From contig NZ_LVHF01000033.1 of assembly GCF_001650345.1 (NCBI RefSeq), positions 744,001 through 808,000 on the forward strand: 64,000 nucleotides of DNA, read 5' to 3'. The DNA is from Photobacterium jeanii. Its GTDB lineage: Bacteria > Pseudomonadota > Gammaproteobacteria > Enterobacterales > Vibrionaceae. This document shows, piece by piece, positions 36,865 to 45,179 of the stretch. Each line of letters begins with the position of its first letter. Within the stretch, counting starts at the first letter, position 1. Both the position numbers and the translations under genes were made by a program. The notes under the pieces were generated by a model that saw only the letters and a list, made by a program, of their open reading frames with translations, ran no database searches and was not told the DNA's origin.

Positions 36865-37353
36865 GTTATTTCCTATTTAGTTTAAAAGCATAATTGTGAT
36901 TGCTCATTGGTGAGCTATGTAATTGTTATGTGGAGCCTTTTATATGCTAGGAAATATGTTGATTTCTAACCTGAACCGATGTCACGAAATATTTATAATG
37001 AATATAATCAAAAATGATGAATGAAGCAACCTCTCATATTTGAATGAATGTAAGTATCGAGTAATAAATAATATTAATTGGTTGCATTCAAACTATTAAT
37101 ATCATCAAGGTGTTATTGGGTTAGATATTAATAACTTATGGTTTGGTCGCTCTATTGTGCTTTATTTAGAGTTAATACTTTATGTGGTGGCATTTTTGAA
37201 CGCTAGAAATTTAATTTTGGTTGTTGCTGGTTTGTATATTTAAAATATTGAAAAATTAGTAAGGTTTTTAGATGGGTTTGTGAAGTGGTAGGAGCAAAAT
37301 GCGTGTTAAAATGAAGCATGTTTCTTCCTTGGCTATTTCAGTTGGTCATTAAT
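36865..37353. other. Gene-free AT-rich stretch between chitinase and AraC genes
   Basis: Divergent promoters are expected. I see no hairpin or convincing operator. An in-frame start at 37318 would extend the AraC gene into this stretch. Confidence 0.4.
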
Positions 37354-37749
37354 ATGTCGAAGTCATACTACGAGCAAGAGTTAGATCGTTTAGACAGTGA
37401 GATTTTACTTCGCCCAAAACAGTACATACTGGTAAGGCAATCGAAAGCCTTCATGGAAAAGTACCACTCAGAAAGGGTTGAGCTAGATGATTTAGCAGAA
37501 GCTGCATTTATGTCTCGATTTCATTACGTTCGCATGTTTAAGCAAATGTACGGTATTACACCACGAAATTACTTGAAGGATATGCGGATTTTGAAAGCGA
37601 AGGAGCTGCTGAAGGAGGGGCATACGATCACTGAGACATGCTTTAAGGTTGGTTATGAGAGCGTCACTACCTTTTCGACTGTTTTCAAAAAGTGCACTGG
37701 GTATTCCCCAAAAGAGTATCAAAAGCTTCAGAAAAGCAATCTGGAATAA
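37354..37749 (+). CDS. Short AraC-type DNA-binding protein
   Basis: A 131-aa protein that is essentially only the AraC/XylS helix-turn-helix pair: LDDLAEAAFMSRFHYVRMFK (first) and TITETCFKVGYESVTTFSTV (second), then GYSPKEYQ. It has no ligand-binding domain. The ATG at 37354 is used; 37318 would add 12 residues and no ribosome binding site favours either. It precedes the VOC gene by about 60 bases and may regulate or accompany it. Confidence 0.8.
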   Translation: MSKSYYEQELDRLDSEILLRPKQYILVRQSKAFMEKYHSERVELDDLAEAAFMSRFHYVRMFKQMYGITPRNYLKDMRILKAKELLKEGHTITETCFKVGYESVTTFSTVFKKCTGYSPKEYQKLQKSNLE

Positions 37750-37808
37750 GTTTTCGGTAAATGTTTTCGCTACATTTAAGTTACTCCAAACAGTAAAGGT
37801 GCATTCAA

Positions 37809-38198
37809 GTGATTAAGATCGTTTTAACCAACGTTCCTGTTGATGATCAGAATAAAGCGTTAGCTTTCTATACCGATATCTTAGGTTTTATCAAAAAAAA
37901 GGAAGTGCCACTTGGCGAGCATAAGTGGCTTACCGTCGTGTCACCACAAGAACAATCGGGTGTTGAACTTTTGCTTGAACCAATGGCATTTGAGCCTGCA
38001 AGACTTTATCAACAATCGTTAAAAGAAGCTGGCATCCCATGGACATCTTTTGCCGTCGATGACATTCAAAAAGAATACGAAAGACTGTCGAACTTGGGTG
38101 TGCAGTTCTCAATCCCACCACGCGAAGCGGGTACAGTAATGATCGCAGTCTTAGATGATACCTGTGGTAACTACATCCAACTAATGCAAGAGCTATAA
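37809..38198 (+). CDS. VOC (glyoxalase/dioxygenase) family protein
   Basis: A 129-aa protein with the paired beta-alpha-beta-beta-beta modules of the VOC fold: DDQNKALAFYTDILGF, then IPWTSFAVDDI, and the terminal LDDTCGNYIQLMQ. Metal ligands and substrate are not obvious; this subgroup also includes antibiotic-binding proteins. GTG start with AAGGTG upstream. Follows the small AraC gene in the same direction and ends at a terminator. Confidence 0.8.
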   Translation: MIKIVLTNVPVDDQNKALAFYTDILGFIKKKEVPLGEHKWLTVVSPQEQSGVELLLEPMAFEPARLYQQSLKEAGIPWTSFAVDDIQKEYERLSNLGVQFSIPPREAGTVMIAVLDDTCGNYIQLMQEL

Positions 38199-38228
38199 GG
38201 CATCGAGCAAATAATCGTATTTGAGGTT

Positions 38229-38255
38229 AAGGCGCTAAATTAACAGCGCCTTTTT
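38229..38255 (+). terminator. Terminator of the VOC gene
   Basis: Arms 38231-38236 and 38245-38250 (GGCGCT/AGCGCC) extended by AA/TT, followed by TTTTT. Confidence 0.85.
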
Positions 38256-38344
38256 GCTATTTAGCTTGAATATGTCCAATGGTATGGAGCGGGTTAGTTT
38301 TATCTTTTGCTATTTCAATGAAACTTGCTACTATCCGCACAGAT

Positions 38345-38427
38345 AGTCGGGGTGCCAAAAGGCTGAGATCGCATGTTGCGAGACCCGTTGAACCTGATTC
38401 AGTTAATACTGGCGTAGGGAACTAAAT
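38345..38427 (+). promoter_or_regulatory. Thiamine pyrophosphate (TPP) riboswitch
   Basis: The THI-box elements are present in order: CGGGGTGCC, GGCTGAGA, GACCCGTTGAACCTGAT and GGCGTAGGGAA. It lies about 155 bases before thiM, so TPP should repress thiM-thiE. The rest of the leader (38428-38581) probably holds the expression platform. Confidence 0.96.
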
Positions 38428-38581
38428 GTCTGGCTAATGATCGTTTGATTTCAACTTCTCAACATCCTTGGCTCGACTGGCATACGATACTTAGTCCAGT
38501 CATTGCATTCATACCTGTTTCCTCCTCAAGGTTCTCCCTATCAGCTATCGGAATTGATAACTCTAAATACTGAGGGATAAC

Positions 38582-39367
38582 ATGAACATCCAAACCATTA
38601 TTCAAGCCCTACATGCGGTTCGCGAGCAGAAACCGTTGGTCGTGAACATCACCAACTATGTTGTCATGAATAACACGGCAAATGCATTGTTGGCGCTTGG
38701 TGCATCTCCAATCATGGCGCATTCTCGTGAAGAAATGGCAGAGATGATGTCCTTTGCTGGCGCGTTAGTTATCAATATTGGGACATTAGACAGCGCATGG
38801 ACACCACGAATGGCTTTCGCTGTTGAGCAGGCAAATATTCATCATCGCCCTGTAGTGCTTGATCCTGTTGGTTGTGGTGCGAGCTGCTTACGTGCAGAAA
38901 CGTCTCGTCAAATTGCGAAGTCGGCTAATAAGCTGATTATTCGAGGTAATGCTTCAGAAATTATTTCTCTGGCAGGTGAAAAAGGTCAAAGCAAAGGCGT
39001 TGATTCACTTGATAGTGCAGAAAAAGCAGTAAATGCCGCGCGATTCCTAACCGAAGAATACCAATGTAACGTTGTGATTTCAGGTGATGTTGATTTTGTT
39101 GTGACAAAGGAAGGACAAGTTCAGCTACATAACGGTCATGCCATGATGCCACATGTAACGGGAATGGGCTGTACCTTGAGTGCGTTGACGGGGGCTTTTG
39201 CCGCAGTGGGAGAAGAAACTGGGTTAGCCGCTGCTGCTGTACTAGGCGTCGTCGGTGAAATAGCAGCAGAACAATCAAAAGGCCCAGGCAGTTTGCAGGT
39301 CAATTTGCTCGATACTTTGTATCAACTGGATGATGAGACATTAATTCAGCGTCTTAAGTTGGCATAG
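38582..39367 (+). CDS. thiM: Hydroxyethylthiazole kinase
   Basis: A 261-aa salvage kinase that phosphorylates hydroxyethylthiazole for thiamine synthesis. The fold is ribokinase-like; recognisable parts are [20 protein letters not shown] near the start, [20 protein letters not shown] and the active-site loop [16 protein letters not shown] precedes the ATG. It is under the TPP riboswitch and forms an operon with thiE, 11 bases downstream. thiD, the other common salvage partner, is not here. Confidence 0.95.
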   Translation: MNIQTIIQALHAVREQKPLVVNITNYVVMNNTANALLALGASPIMAHSREEMAEMMSFAGALVINIGTLDSAWTPRMAFAVEQANIHHRPVVLDPVGCGASCLRAETSRQIAKSANKLIIRGNASEIISLAGEKGQSKGVDSLDSAEKAVNAARFLTEEYQCNVVISGDVDFVVTKEGQVQLHNGHAMMPHVTGMGCTLSALTGAFAAVGEETGLAAAAVLGVVGEIAAEQSKGPGSLQVNLLDTLYQLDDETLIQRLKLA

Positions 39368-39378
39368 TAGGAGGAAAG

Positions 39379-39987
39379 ATGAGTACATCTCGTATATATC
39401 TAGTGACTGATGATCAGCAAGATCTAGAAACGATGAAAATGGTTGTCGCAGAAGCTGTAAAAGGTGGCGTTGCGATGGTGCAAGTTCGAGAAAAGCATGG
39501 TGATGTGCGTACCTTTATTGAGAGGGCATCGGCTGTTAAAACGATTTTGCAGGGAACAGGAGTTCCACTGATCATCAATGATCGCGTTGACGTGGCTTTG
39601 GCCGTTGATGCTGATGGTGTTCATCTTGGTCAGTCTGATATGCCGGCTGAAATGGCTCGACAGCTTATTGGCAAAGATAAAATACTCGGGCTCTCTGTCG
39701 AAAATGAACAGCAATTGGTTGATGCTCAAAACCTGCCTGTCGATTATCTAGGTCTGAGCGCGATCTTTGCTACGCCAACAAAAACTAACATTCAAAAAGA
39801 GTGGGGCATTGAAGGGCTATCCAAAGCCGTTACACAAAGTACTCTACCTATAGTGGCAATTGGTGGTATTAACGCGTCAAACCTAAATGCTGTAACGGCG
39901 ACAGGCGTTGACAGCGTTGCGCTGGTTTCGGCTATTTGCCATGCCGACTGTCCTAAAACGGCGGTACAGAATTTACTTAAAATATAG
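39379..39987 (+). CDS. thiE: Thiamine-phosphate synthase
   Basis: A 202-aa TIM-barrel enzyme that joins HMP-PP and thiazole phosphate into thiamine phosphate. Motifs are VQVREK, LIINDRVDVALAVDADGVHLGQ, GLSVENEQQL, YLGLSAIFATPTK and the phosphate-binding IGGINASN. AGGAGGAAAG precedes the ATG. Second gene of the thiM operon. Confidence 0.95.
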   Translation: MSTSRIYLVTDDQQDLETMKMVVAEAVKGGVAMVQVREKHGDVRTFIERASAVKTILQGTGVPLIINDRVDVALAVDADGVHLGQSDMPAEMARQLIGKDKILGLSVENEQQLVDAQNLPVDYLGLSAIFATPTKTNIQKEWGIEGLSKAVTQSTLPIVAIGGINASNLNAVTATGVDSVALVSAICHADCPKTAVQNLLKI

Positions 39988-40426
39988 TTCGAGTATTGGC
40001 TTGATTACATAATTAGATGTTAATGAGGGTATTCAATGGCAGAGCCATAAGAGTACCCCATTTCTCCTTTCACTTTTAAGCATTAAGACTCGCCTCTATA
40101 GATCTCGGTCGAGATCACTCAATCTTTAATTCCCATATTGTTTAGTTTTAATATAGATCTAAGTTAGATATTTTCACCAAAAAGAAGGTTGAGTTCAAAC
40201 TGGCAAAGAACAGGTCTTGACCAAAGTTAAATTAAGAGTAAGTTCATCCTATATTAGGAATGAAAACTGAACACAATAATAATTCATCCATACTCTGTAA
40301 GTAAATTAAATCTCCAATGTTTGAATATAACCTGAAATATTTCTCATCAGTGAATATTTCATGTTGAGTTGTCATGTTTTTATTCATGAGTCTGATTTTA
40401 ATTAATAATGAGAATCTGGTGGTAAT
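39988..40426. other. Gene-free stretch after thiE
   Basis: AT-rich, with a perfect seven-base-arm palindrome GATCTCG-GT-CGAGATC at 40101-40116 that could be an operator. A 47-residue minus-strand frame at 40244-40387 lacks a ribosome binding site and is not called. No terminator for thiE was found. Confidence 0.45.
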
Positions 40427-41809
40427 ATGAAGTTTATAAAAGTAACTCAAAGGTTATTGTTTGTTACAACGGTAGCAATAGCCACATTAAACATGAGTGG
40501 TTGTTTTTATAATCAGAAAGAGTTAGGAAAAATAGGGGACGAAACTGAGTCAGTAGGTATAGTGTCAGTGACATCAGACTACATTGATTTAAACTTGAAG
40601 AATGCTAACTTTGTTTTAATTGATACTCGAACTGACGAAGAATTTAATGGTTGGGTTATTGATGAGAATATAAATGGCGGGCACATTTCAGGGGCAATCA
40701 ACTTAGCTTTCAATCTGCTAGATGGACTAAGTAAAGAAGAGCTAAAAGAAATGCTTACCAAAAATGGCTTATCACCAGAGAAAAACATAGTTGTCTACTC
40801 AAACTATGGTAAAGAAAGTTTGAAAGTCTACAATGTGTTGAAAGAGGCAGGGTACGAAAATATAGCAAACTACGAAGGGGGAATGAAAGAATGGAGTTCG
40901 GTCAACCCTTTGAAAATAGAAAAGCTAAAATATTATGAGAAGCTGCTTTATCCTCAATGGGTTAAGGATTTAACTGAAGGTGAAAAAATAGCGCATTATG
41001 ATGGTCGAGAATACATCATTGTACATGTGGATTATCAAAAAGAAGAGGAATATAAGAAAGGGCATATCAAAGGGGCTATTTATATTGATACCAACGAACT
41101 AGAAAGTTTACCACTTTGGAATGTGGTTTCGGATGAAAAAATTAAGAACTTATTAAGTGCAGCAGGCATAACTAAAGATAAGATGATTATCATCTATAGC
41201 GATGAGCCTATGGCGTCAGGAAGATTAGCGCATGTGCTTATGTATGCTGGGGTTGAAGATGTACGAATTATTAATTCCAACATAAAAGGACTGATTTCTG
41301 CTGGATTAACGTTGGAACAGGGTAGTAACGAATGGGTGCCTGATGATGATTTCGGTGGAAATATCCCGATGCACCCGGAATATACGATTAACTTACAACA
41401 AGCAAAAAAATTGATTGAAAACCCAAATGGAAGGTTAGTCGCTGTAGTCTCGTGGGACGAGTACGTAGGTGCAAATAATGGCGGTTATTCCTACTTTACT
41501 GAAAAAGGTCGCATTCCTGGTTCTGTATTTGGGCATGGTGGTTCTGACGGCTATCATTCTGAAGATTTTGTCGATTCTGATGGAACAATGAGAGATTACA
41601 CTCAAATTCAAAAAATGTGGCAAGAGTGGGGAATTAAACCTGAAAATGAATCTTCTTTTTTCTGTGCCACGGGCTGGAGAGGGGCATTAGCTTTCTTTGA
41701 TGCGTATTTAATGGGATGGGAAAACGTTAGTGTTTATGACGGCGGGTTCTATGAATGGATACAAGACCCTAATAATCAAATTGAAACCGGTGATCCGAGA
41801 GTAAATTAG
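40427..41809 (+). CDS. Lipoprotein with three rhodanese domains (YnjE-like sulfurtransferase)
   Basis: A 460-aa lipoprotein (lipobox LNMSGC, lipidated Cys26) with three rhodanese domains at about residues 45-160, 175-305 and 330-455. Only the third has an active-site cysteine, Cys413 in SFFCATGWRG; the first (VVYSNYGKES) and second (IIYSDEPMAS) have lost it. This matches E. coli YnjE, a periplasmic sulfurtransferase with three rhodanese domains and one active cysteine. It would move sulfane sulfur from thiosulfate or another donor. GGTGG precedes the ATG. It stands alone. Confidence 0.85.
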   Translation: MKFIKVTQRLLFVTTVAIATLNMSGCFYNQKELGKIGDETESVGIVSVTSDYIDLNLKNANFVLIDTRTDEEFNGWVIDENINGGHISGAINLAFNLLDGLSKEELKEMLTKNGLSPEKNIVVYSNYGKESLKVYNVLKEAGYENIANYEGGMKEWSSVNPLKIEKLKYYEKLLYPQWVKDLTEGEKIAHYDGREYIIVHVDYQKEEEYKKGHIKGAIYIDTNELESLPLWNVVSDEKIKNLLSAAGITKDKMIIIYSDEPMASGRLAHVLMYAGVEDVRIINSNIKGLISAGLTLEQGSNEWVPDDDFGGNIPMHPEYTINLQQAKKLIENPNGRLVAVVSWDEYVGANNGGYSYFTEKGRIPGSVFGHGGSDGYHSEDFVDSDGTMRDYTQIQKMWQEWGIKPENESSFFCATGWRGALAFFDAYLMGWENVSVYDGGFYEWIQDPNNQIETGDPRVN

Positions 41810-41915
41810 AGCATGATTGACTGTATATCAGCCATAGTATTGACAGTTGCTAAGATAATGATCAAAACAGCAGAGAATTGAGTATTAGTAAGGTTAACCA
41901 AAGTGGAGCGTAATC

Positions 41916-42434
41916 ATGATCACACCACCAAACACAAACCATACTTATCCTCGTAGTTTTAGTCATATCGGCATTTCAGTGCCAGATTTAGACGCTGCAG
42001 TAAAATTTTATACCGAAGTGCTAGGTTGGTATCTTATTATGAAACCAACTGAAATTGTTGAAGATGATTCCGCCATAGGCGAAATGTGTACTGACGTTTT
42101 TGGTGCAGGTTGGGAGCGTTTTCGTATTGCGCATTTGTCTACGGGTGACAGAATTGGTGTAGAAATTTTTGAGTTCAAAAATCAAGAGAACCCTGAAGAC
42201 AACTTTGAGTATTGGAAAACAGGTATCTTTCATTTTTGCGTACAAGACCCAGATGTAGAAGGACTTGCCGAGAAAATTGTTGCTGCTGGTGGTAAGAAAC
42301 GCATGAAAGCACCACGTTATTATTATCCCGGTGAGAAGCCTTATCGCATGATTTACATGGAAGACCCGTTCGGTAATATTCTCGAAATTTATAGTCATAG
42401 CTATGAACTGCATTATTCAGCAGGTGCTTACTAG
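41916..42434 (+). CDS. VOC family protein (lactoylglutathione-lyase-like)
   Basis: A 172-aa VOC protein: FSHIGISVPDLDAAVKFYTE opens the first module, then GIFHFCVQDPDVEGLAEKI, and the ending MIYMEDPFGNILEIYSHSYE carries a metal-ligand Glu. Potential ligands are His17, Glu near 89, His in GIFHF and the terminal Glu. The substrate is unknown; extradiol-type or glyoxalase-type chemistry both fit. GTGGAG precedes the ATG. Confidence 0.8.
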   Translation: MITPPNTNHTYPRSFSHIGISVPDLDAAVKFYTEVLGWYLIMKPTEIVEDDSAIGEMCTDVFGAGWERFRIAHLSTGDRIGVEIFEFKNQENPEDNFEYWKTGIFHFCVQDPDVEGLAEKIVAAGGKKRMKAPRYYYPGEKPYRMIYMEDPFGNILEIYSHSYELHYSAGAY

Positions 42435-42462
42435 CAGTTATATTCATATCAGATAAATGTAG

Positions 42463-42489
42463 AAGGCACTGAAATCAGTGCCTTAATTA
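42463..42489 (+). terminator. Terminator of the VOC gene
   Basis: Perfect ten-base arms 42463-42472 and 42475-42484 followed by AATTAT; weak T-run. Confidence 0.65.
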
Positions 42490-42602
42490 TATGAGGCAAT
42501 GTGTTCGAGCTATTAAGCGAGCTACCCGTTCAGGACTACTTGTCCACATCGCCAATAGTACCTTCGTGTGAAAGATCGCCGAATAATTCAGCCCATACGA
42601 AA

Positions 42603-42627
42603 AAGCCCAGCATTTCTGCTGGGCTTT
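42603..42627 (-). terminator. Hairpin after element A
   Basis: AAGCCCAGC-ATTTC-TGCTGGGCTT type stem (about 42603-42627), the last hairpin of the tRNA-Ser transcript region; on the minus strand it is followed by TTTT. Confidence 0.65.
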
Positions 42628-42636
42628 CTCTAAATG

Positions 42637-42770
42637 TGGCGGAGAGATAGGGGTTTACTGCTCGCAAGCTCGCGCCCTTCGGGCTATTGCCTTTTCGCGC
42701 CTTCGGCACGGGCAATGTGCTTTCGCTTCGCTCAGTTGAACCCTGTTCTAGGTTTCGGCACCCTATCTCA
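42637..42770 (-). repeat. tRNA-Ser-derived structured element, copy A
   Basis: A 134-base unit about 95 percent identical to copy B. On the minus strand it ends in CCCTATCTCTCCGCCA, the 3' acceptor arm and CCA of the tRNA-Ser gene upstream, and its other end is an inverted, degenerate copy of the same tRNA T-arm and acceptor strand (GAGATAGGG...). The ends can therefore pair with each other. The core holds several small stems with GAA-type loops. Not a functional tRNA: no anticodon arm or D arm. Analogous in position to the rtT repeats that follow E. coli tyrT, but not similar in sequence as far as I know. Confidence 0.8.
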
Positions 42771-42789
42771 TCATCACAAAATTTAGACG

Positions 42790-42822
42790 AAAAAAAACGC
42801 TGAATGTTCAGCGGTTTTTTTG
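42790..42822 (-). terminator. Hairpin between elements A and B
   Basis: AAAAAACGCTGAA-TG-TTCAGCGGTTTTTT type stem with A/T runs on both sides (about 42790-42822), so it can end transcripts on either strand. Confidence 0.75.
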
Positions 42823-42826
42823 AAAT

Positions 42827-42959
42827 TGGCGGAGAGATAGGGATTTACTGCTCGCAAGCTCGCGCCCTTCGGGCTATTGCCTGTTCGCGCCTTCGGCACG
42901 GGCAATGTGCTTTCGCTTCGCTCAGGTGAACCCTGCTCTAGGGTTCGCACCCTATCTCA
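42827..42959 (-). repeat. tRNA-Ser-derived structured element, copy B
   Basis: A 133-base unit, the better-preserved copy. On the minus strand: a closing stem between GAGATAGGG and CCCTATCTC at the two ends, a perfect GAACCCT-AGAGC-AGGGTTC hairpin, an ATTGCC/GGCAAT stem enclosing CGTGCC-GAA-GGCGCG, and GCCC-GAA-GGGC. Copy A keeps most pairs. Both ends derive from the tRNA-Ser 3' end in inverted orientation. Confidence 0.8.
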
Positions 42960-42987
42960 CCATTTCCCGTGTTACAGATGTAAAAAA

Positions 42988-43009
42988 GCCAGCAATTAAG
43001 CTGGCTCTT
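42988..43009 (-). terminator. Terminator directly after tRNA-Ser
   Basis: GCCAGC-AATTAA-GCTGGC stem (about 42988-43005) with TTTTTTA on the minus strand, just beyond the tRNA 3' end. Confidence 0.75.
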
Positions 43010-43016
43010 TTGAATA

Positions 43017-43107
43017 TGGCGGAGAGATAGGGATTTGAACCCTAGATACGCTACAAACGTATGCCGGTTTTCAAGACCGGTGCTTTCAACCACTCAGCCA
43101 TCTCTCC
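43017..43107 (-). tRNA. tRNA-Ser (anticodon UGA)
   Basis: On the minus strand a complete 91-base class II tRNA: acceptor GGAGAGA/TCTCTCC, a D arm, anticodon arm CGGTCTTGAAAACCGG with UGA in the loop, a long variable arm, a T arm GGGTTCAAATCCC and an encoded GCCA 3' end. Serine identity follows from anticodon and long variable arm. The acceptor and T-arm sequence is copied in the two elements downstream. Confidence 0.96.
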
Positions 43108-43295
43108 GTAAGTGCGGCGTATATTATAGGTTATTGATTAAGGTGTAAATACTTGAGTTGCCTATTAGCTTGCAGTGTGAACAATGTGATTGCTAATTGT
43201 ATTTTTTGTTTGTGTGGTAAGCATTGTGCTGTTTGTAATATGAGCATGCGTCAGAGGAGGTCAGCAAAATTCGCTGTATAAGGCAGGGAGGAGTT

Positions 43296-43345
43296 AAGCT
43301 ACCTGGCTGTGAGCTGGAATGTCACTGCTTTAACTCAGGTAGCTT
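43296..43345 (-). terminator. Inverted repeat after the DUF3081-like gene
   Basis: Perfect ten-base arms AAGCTACCTG (43296-43305) and CAGGTAGCTT (43336-43345). No strong T-run, so termination is only suggested. Confidence 0.4.
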
Positions 43346-43357
43346 TGAGTTGTAGGG

Positions 43358-43672
43358 CTAGTATCTTTCGTCCAATTCCACTAGCTTCTTCATGAAAGCT
43401 TGAATTTGTGATTCATTATTACTGTGGAAATCAGTTGTAGTTTGGTTAATCACAGTTTCAGGATCTTCATTGGCTGTGTGGAAGTGATATGTATTGTGGA
43501 AGTTGATGTCTAAGCTGACGTTGTCATCGGTTAACGTAATACTGTAGCCATCATAGCTTTCGTGGTATTTCACATCTTCCAGCTGGCAACCGTGATCATC
43601 GAGGTTGTGACCAACGCTTTTAATCTTTTCGCACACGCTCAGTAGCGTACGAACATCAACATTATTTTTCAT
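43358..43672 (-). CDS. DUF3081-like protein
   Basis: A 104-aa acidic protein. The opening MKNNVDVRTLLSVCEKIKSV and the block YDGYSITLTDDNVSLDINFHN resemble DUF3081, a gammaproteobacterial family of unknown function; the family call is from memory. It is longer than usual at the C-terminus. AGGAGG sits ahead of the start. No signal peptide or membrane segment. Confidence 0.6.
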   Translation of the reverse strand: MKNNVDVRTLLSVCEKIKSVGHNLDDHGCQLEDVKYHESYDGYSITLTDDNVSLDINFHNTYHFHTANEDPETVINQTTTDFHSNNESQIQAFMKKLVELDERY

Positions 43673-43947
43673 GACTGCCTCCTACCGCGCACATTGCTCC
43701 TACTTTTACTCTAGATGGTGTGGCTTGACCTGCCACCTTAGTTGGCAGTTGGTTAATTTAGATCAATATTTATAGTGTTGTTGGTAAGAATGCTCATCGA
43801 GTATAGGGCAGTTCTTTGTATCTAGTAATTAGATGCACTTTATTGTTTTTACGGATAAATATTCTGATGATTAGAGAAAATTATTCGGTGATCTTTTTTA
43901 CTAATGTGGTAGTTTGGTTGTATCTATGATGTTAAATGGAATTGAAT

Positions 43948-45132
43948 ATGTTTAAACAGCTTAGTCCGGCACAGTTAGATCCCATCCTTTCGCTTTCCAT
44001 TGCTTACCGCGAAGACAGTCGTACTGACAAAATGGATCTTGGCATTGGTGTTTATCGCAATAGCCAAGGTGAAACACCGATTATGCAAGCTGTTCAAACA
44101 GCGCAGACTGCGTTGCTCGCAGAGCAAAAAACCAAGGCTTACGTTGGTTTAGCGGGTGATGAAGTGTTTAACCAATCGATGATGGATTTATTGCTATCAG
44201 GTACTTCAGCACATGGTCGTGCGGCTGCGGTGCAAACACCGGGAGCCAGTGGTGCGCTCCGTATGCTGGCAGATCTAATGGCGATTGCTCAACCAGAAAC
44301 TACAGTGTGGTTGACTGATCCTAGCTATGTAAACCACAAGCCAGTGATGGAAGCCGCTGGGCTGAAGGTGAGGTTTTACCCGTATTTCGATCGTCAAACA
44401 AAGCAAGTTAACAGTGACGCTATGTTAGCTGAAATTGCCAAGGCTGGGCCGAAAGACGTAGTTTTGCTGCATGGTTGTTGCCATAACCCAACAGGGGCTG
44501 ATATTCGTTTTGAAGACTGGCAAGCGGTAACGGAACTTGCCAACAAAAATGGTTTCTTGCCTTTTGTAGATATCGCTTATCAAGGCTTTGGTGATGGTTT
44601 GGCGCAAGATGCGGCTGGTTTACAGCATTTGGCGGATAACGTAGAAGAGATGATTATCGCCACTTCTTGTTCTAAAAACTTTGGTTTGTATCGCGAGCGC
44701 ACTGGTGCCGCAATTATCGTGAGTGACTCGTTACAAGAAGCGCAAAAAGCAAAAGGGCGAATTTTGAATCTCGCACGTGCAACGTACACCATGCCGCCAG
44801 ATCACGGTGCTGCGGTTGTCGCTAAGATCTTGCAAGATGAAAAGCTTACCCAAGTTTGGCAGCAAGAATTAAATAGTATGCATCAACGCTTGCTGAATTT
44901 GCGTCAAGGGTTAGTGAAAGCGGTGAATGCACAAGGTAGTGATGCTTTTGATTTTATTGCGAAACACAAAGGGATGTTTTCAGTAACAGGTTTATCGCCT
45001 GAGCAAATTGCCCGAATGCGAGAAGATTTCGCGATTTACGCCGTCGCTGATGGTCGAATTAATATTGCCGGTCTTCAAGAGCAGAAACTGGATTACCTAG
45101 CGAACGCACTGGTGACAGTGTCACAATCTTAA
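43948..45132 (+). CDS. Aromatic amino acid aminotransferase (class I, TyrB/AspC group)
   Basis: A 394-aa PLP enzyme that transfers amino groups between tyrosine, phenylalanine or aspartate and 2-oxo acids. Motifs are DLGIGVYRN near the start, the HGCCHNPTGAD loop, VDIAYQGFGDG with the PLP-contacting Asp/Tyr, the Schiff-base lysine in CSKNFGLYRERTGA and a late INIAG. Length is normal. The start at 43948 gives a normal family N-terminus; 43936 is an in-frame alternative. Whether it prefers aromatic or aspartate substrates cannot be told. It is transcribed alone. Confidence 0.92.
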   Translation: MFKQLSPAQLDPILSLSIAYREDSRTDKMDLGIGVYRNSQGETPIMQAVQTAQTALLAEQKTKAYVGLAGDEVFNQSMMDLLLSGTSAHGRAAAVQTPGASGALRMLADLMAIAQPETTVWLTDPSYVNHKPVMEAAGLKVRFYPYFDRQTKQVNSDAMLAEIAKAGPKDVVLLHGCCHNPTGADIRFEDWQAVTELANKNGFLPFVDIAYQGFGDGLAQDAAGLQHLADNVEEMIIATSCSKNFGLYRERTGAAIIVSDSLQEAQKAKGRILNLARATYTMPPDHGAAVVAKILQDEKLTQVWQQELNSMHQRLLNLRQGLVKAVNAQGSDAFDFIAKHKGMFSVTGLSPEQIARMREDFAIYAVADGRINIAGLQEQKLDYLANALVTVSQS

Positions 45133-45179
45133 CCATTTTATGGATTGACATTGCTGTTGGTTGTTTGAAGAAGTGGGGG

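Noticed and set aside
40244-40387. Minus-strand 47-residue frame starting MNKNMTTQHEIF
   Set aside because: Composition is plausible but no ribosome binding site, promoter or terminator supports it.
42637-42959. The two elements as CRISPR repeats or additional tRNA genes
   Set aside because: Only two copies of 133-134 bases without short spacers, and neither has a D arm or anticodon arm.
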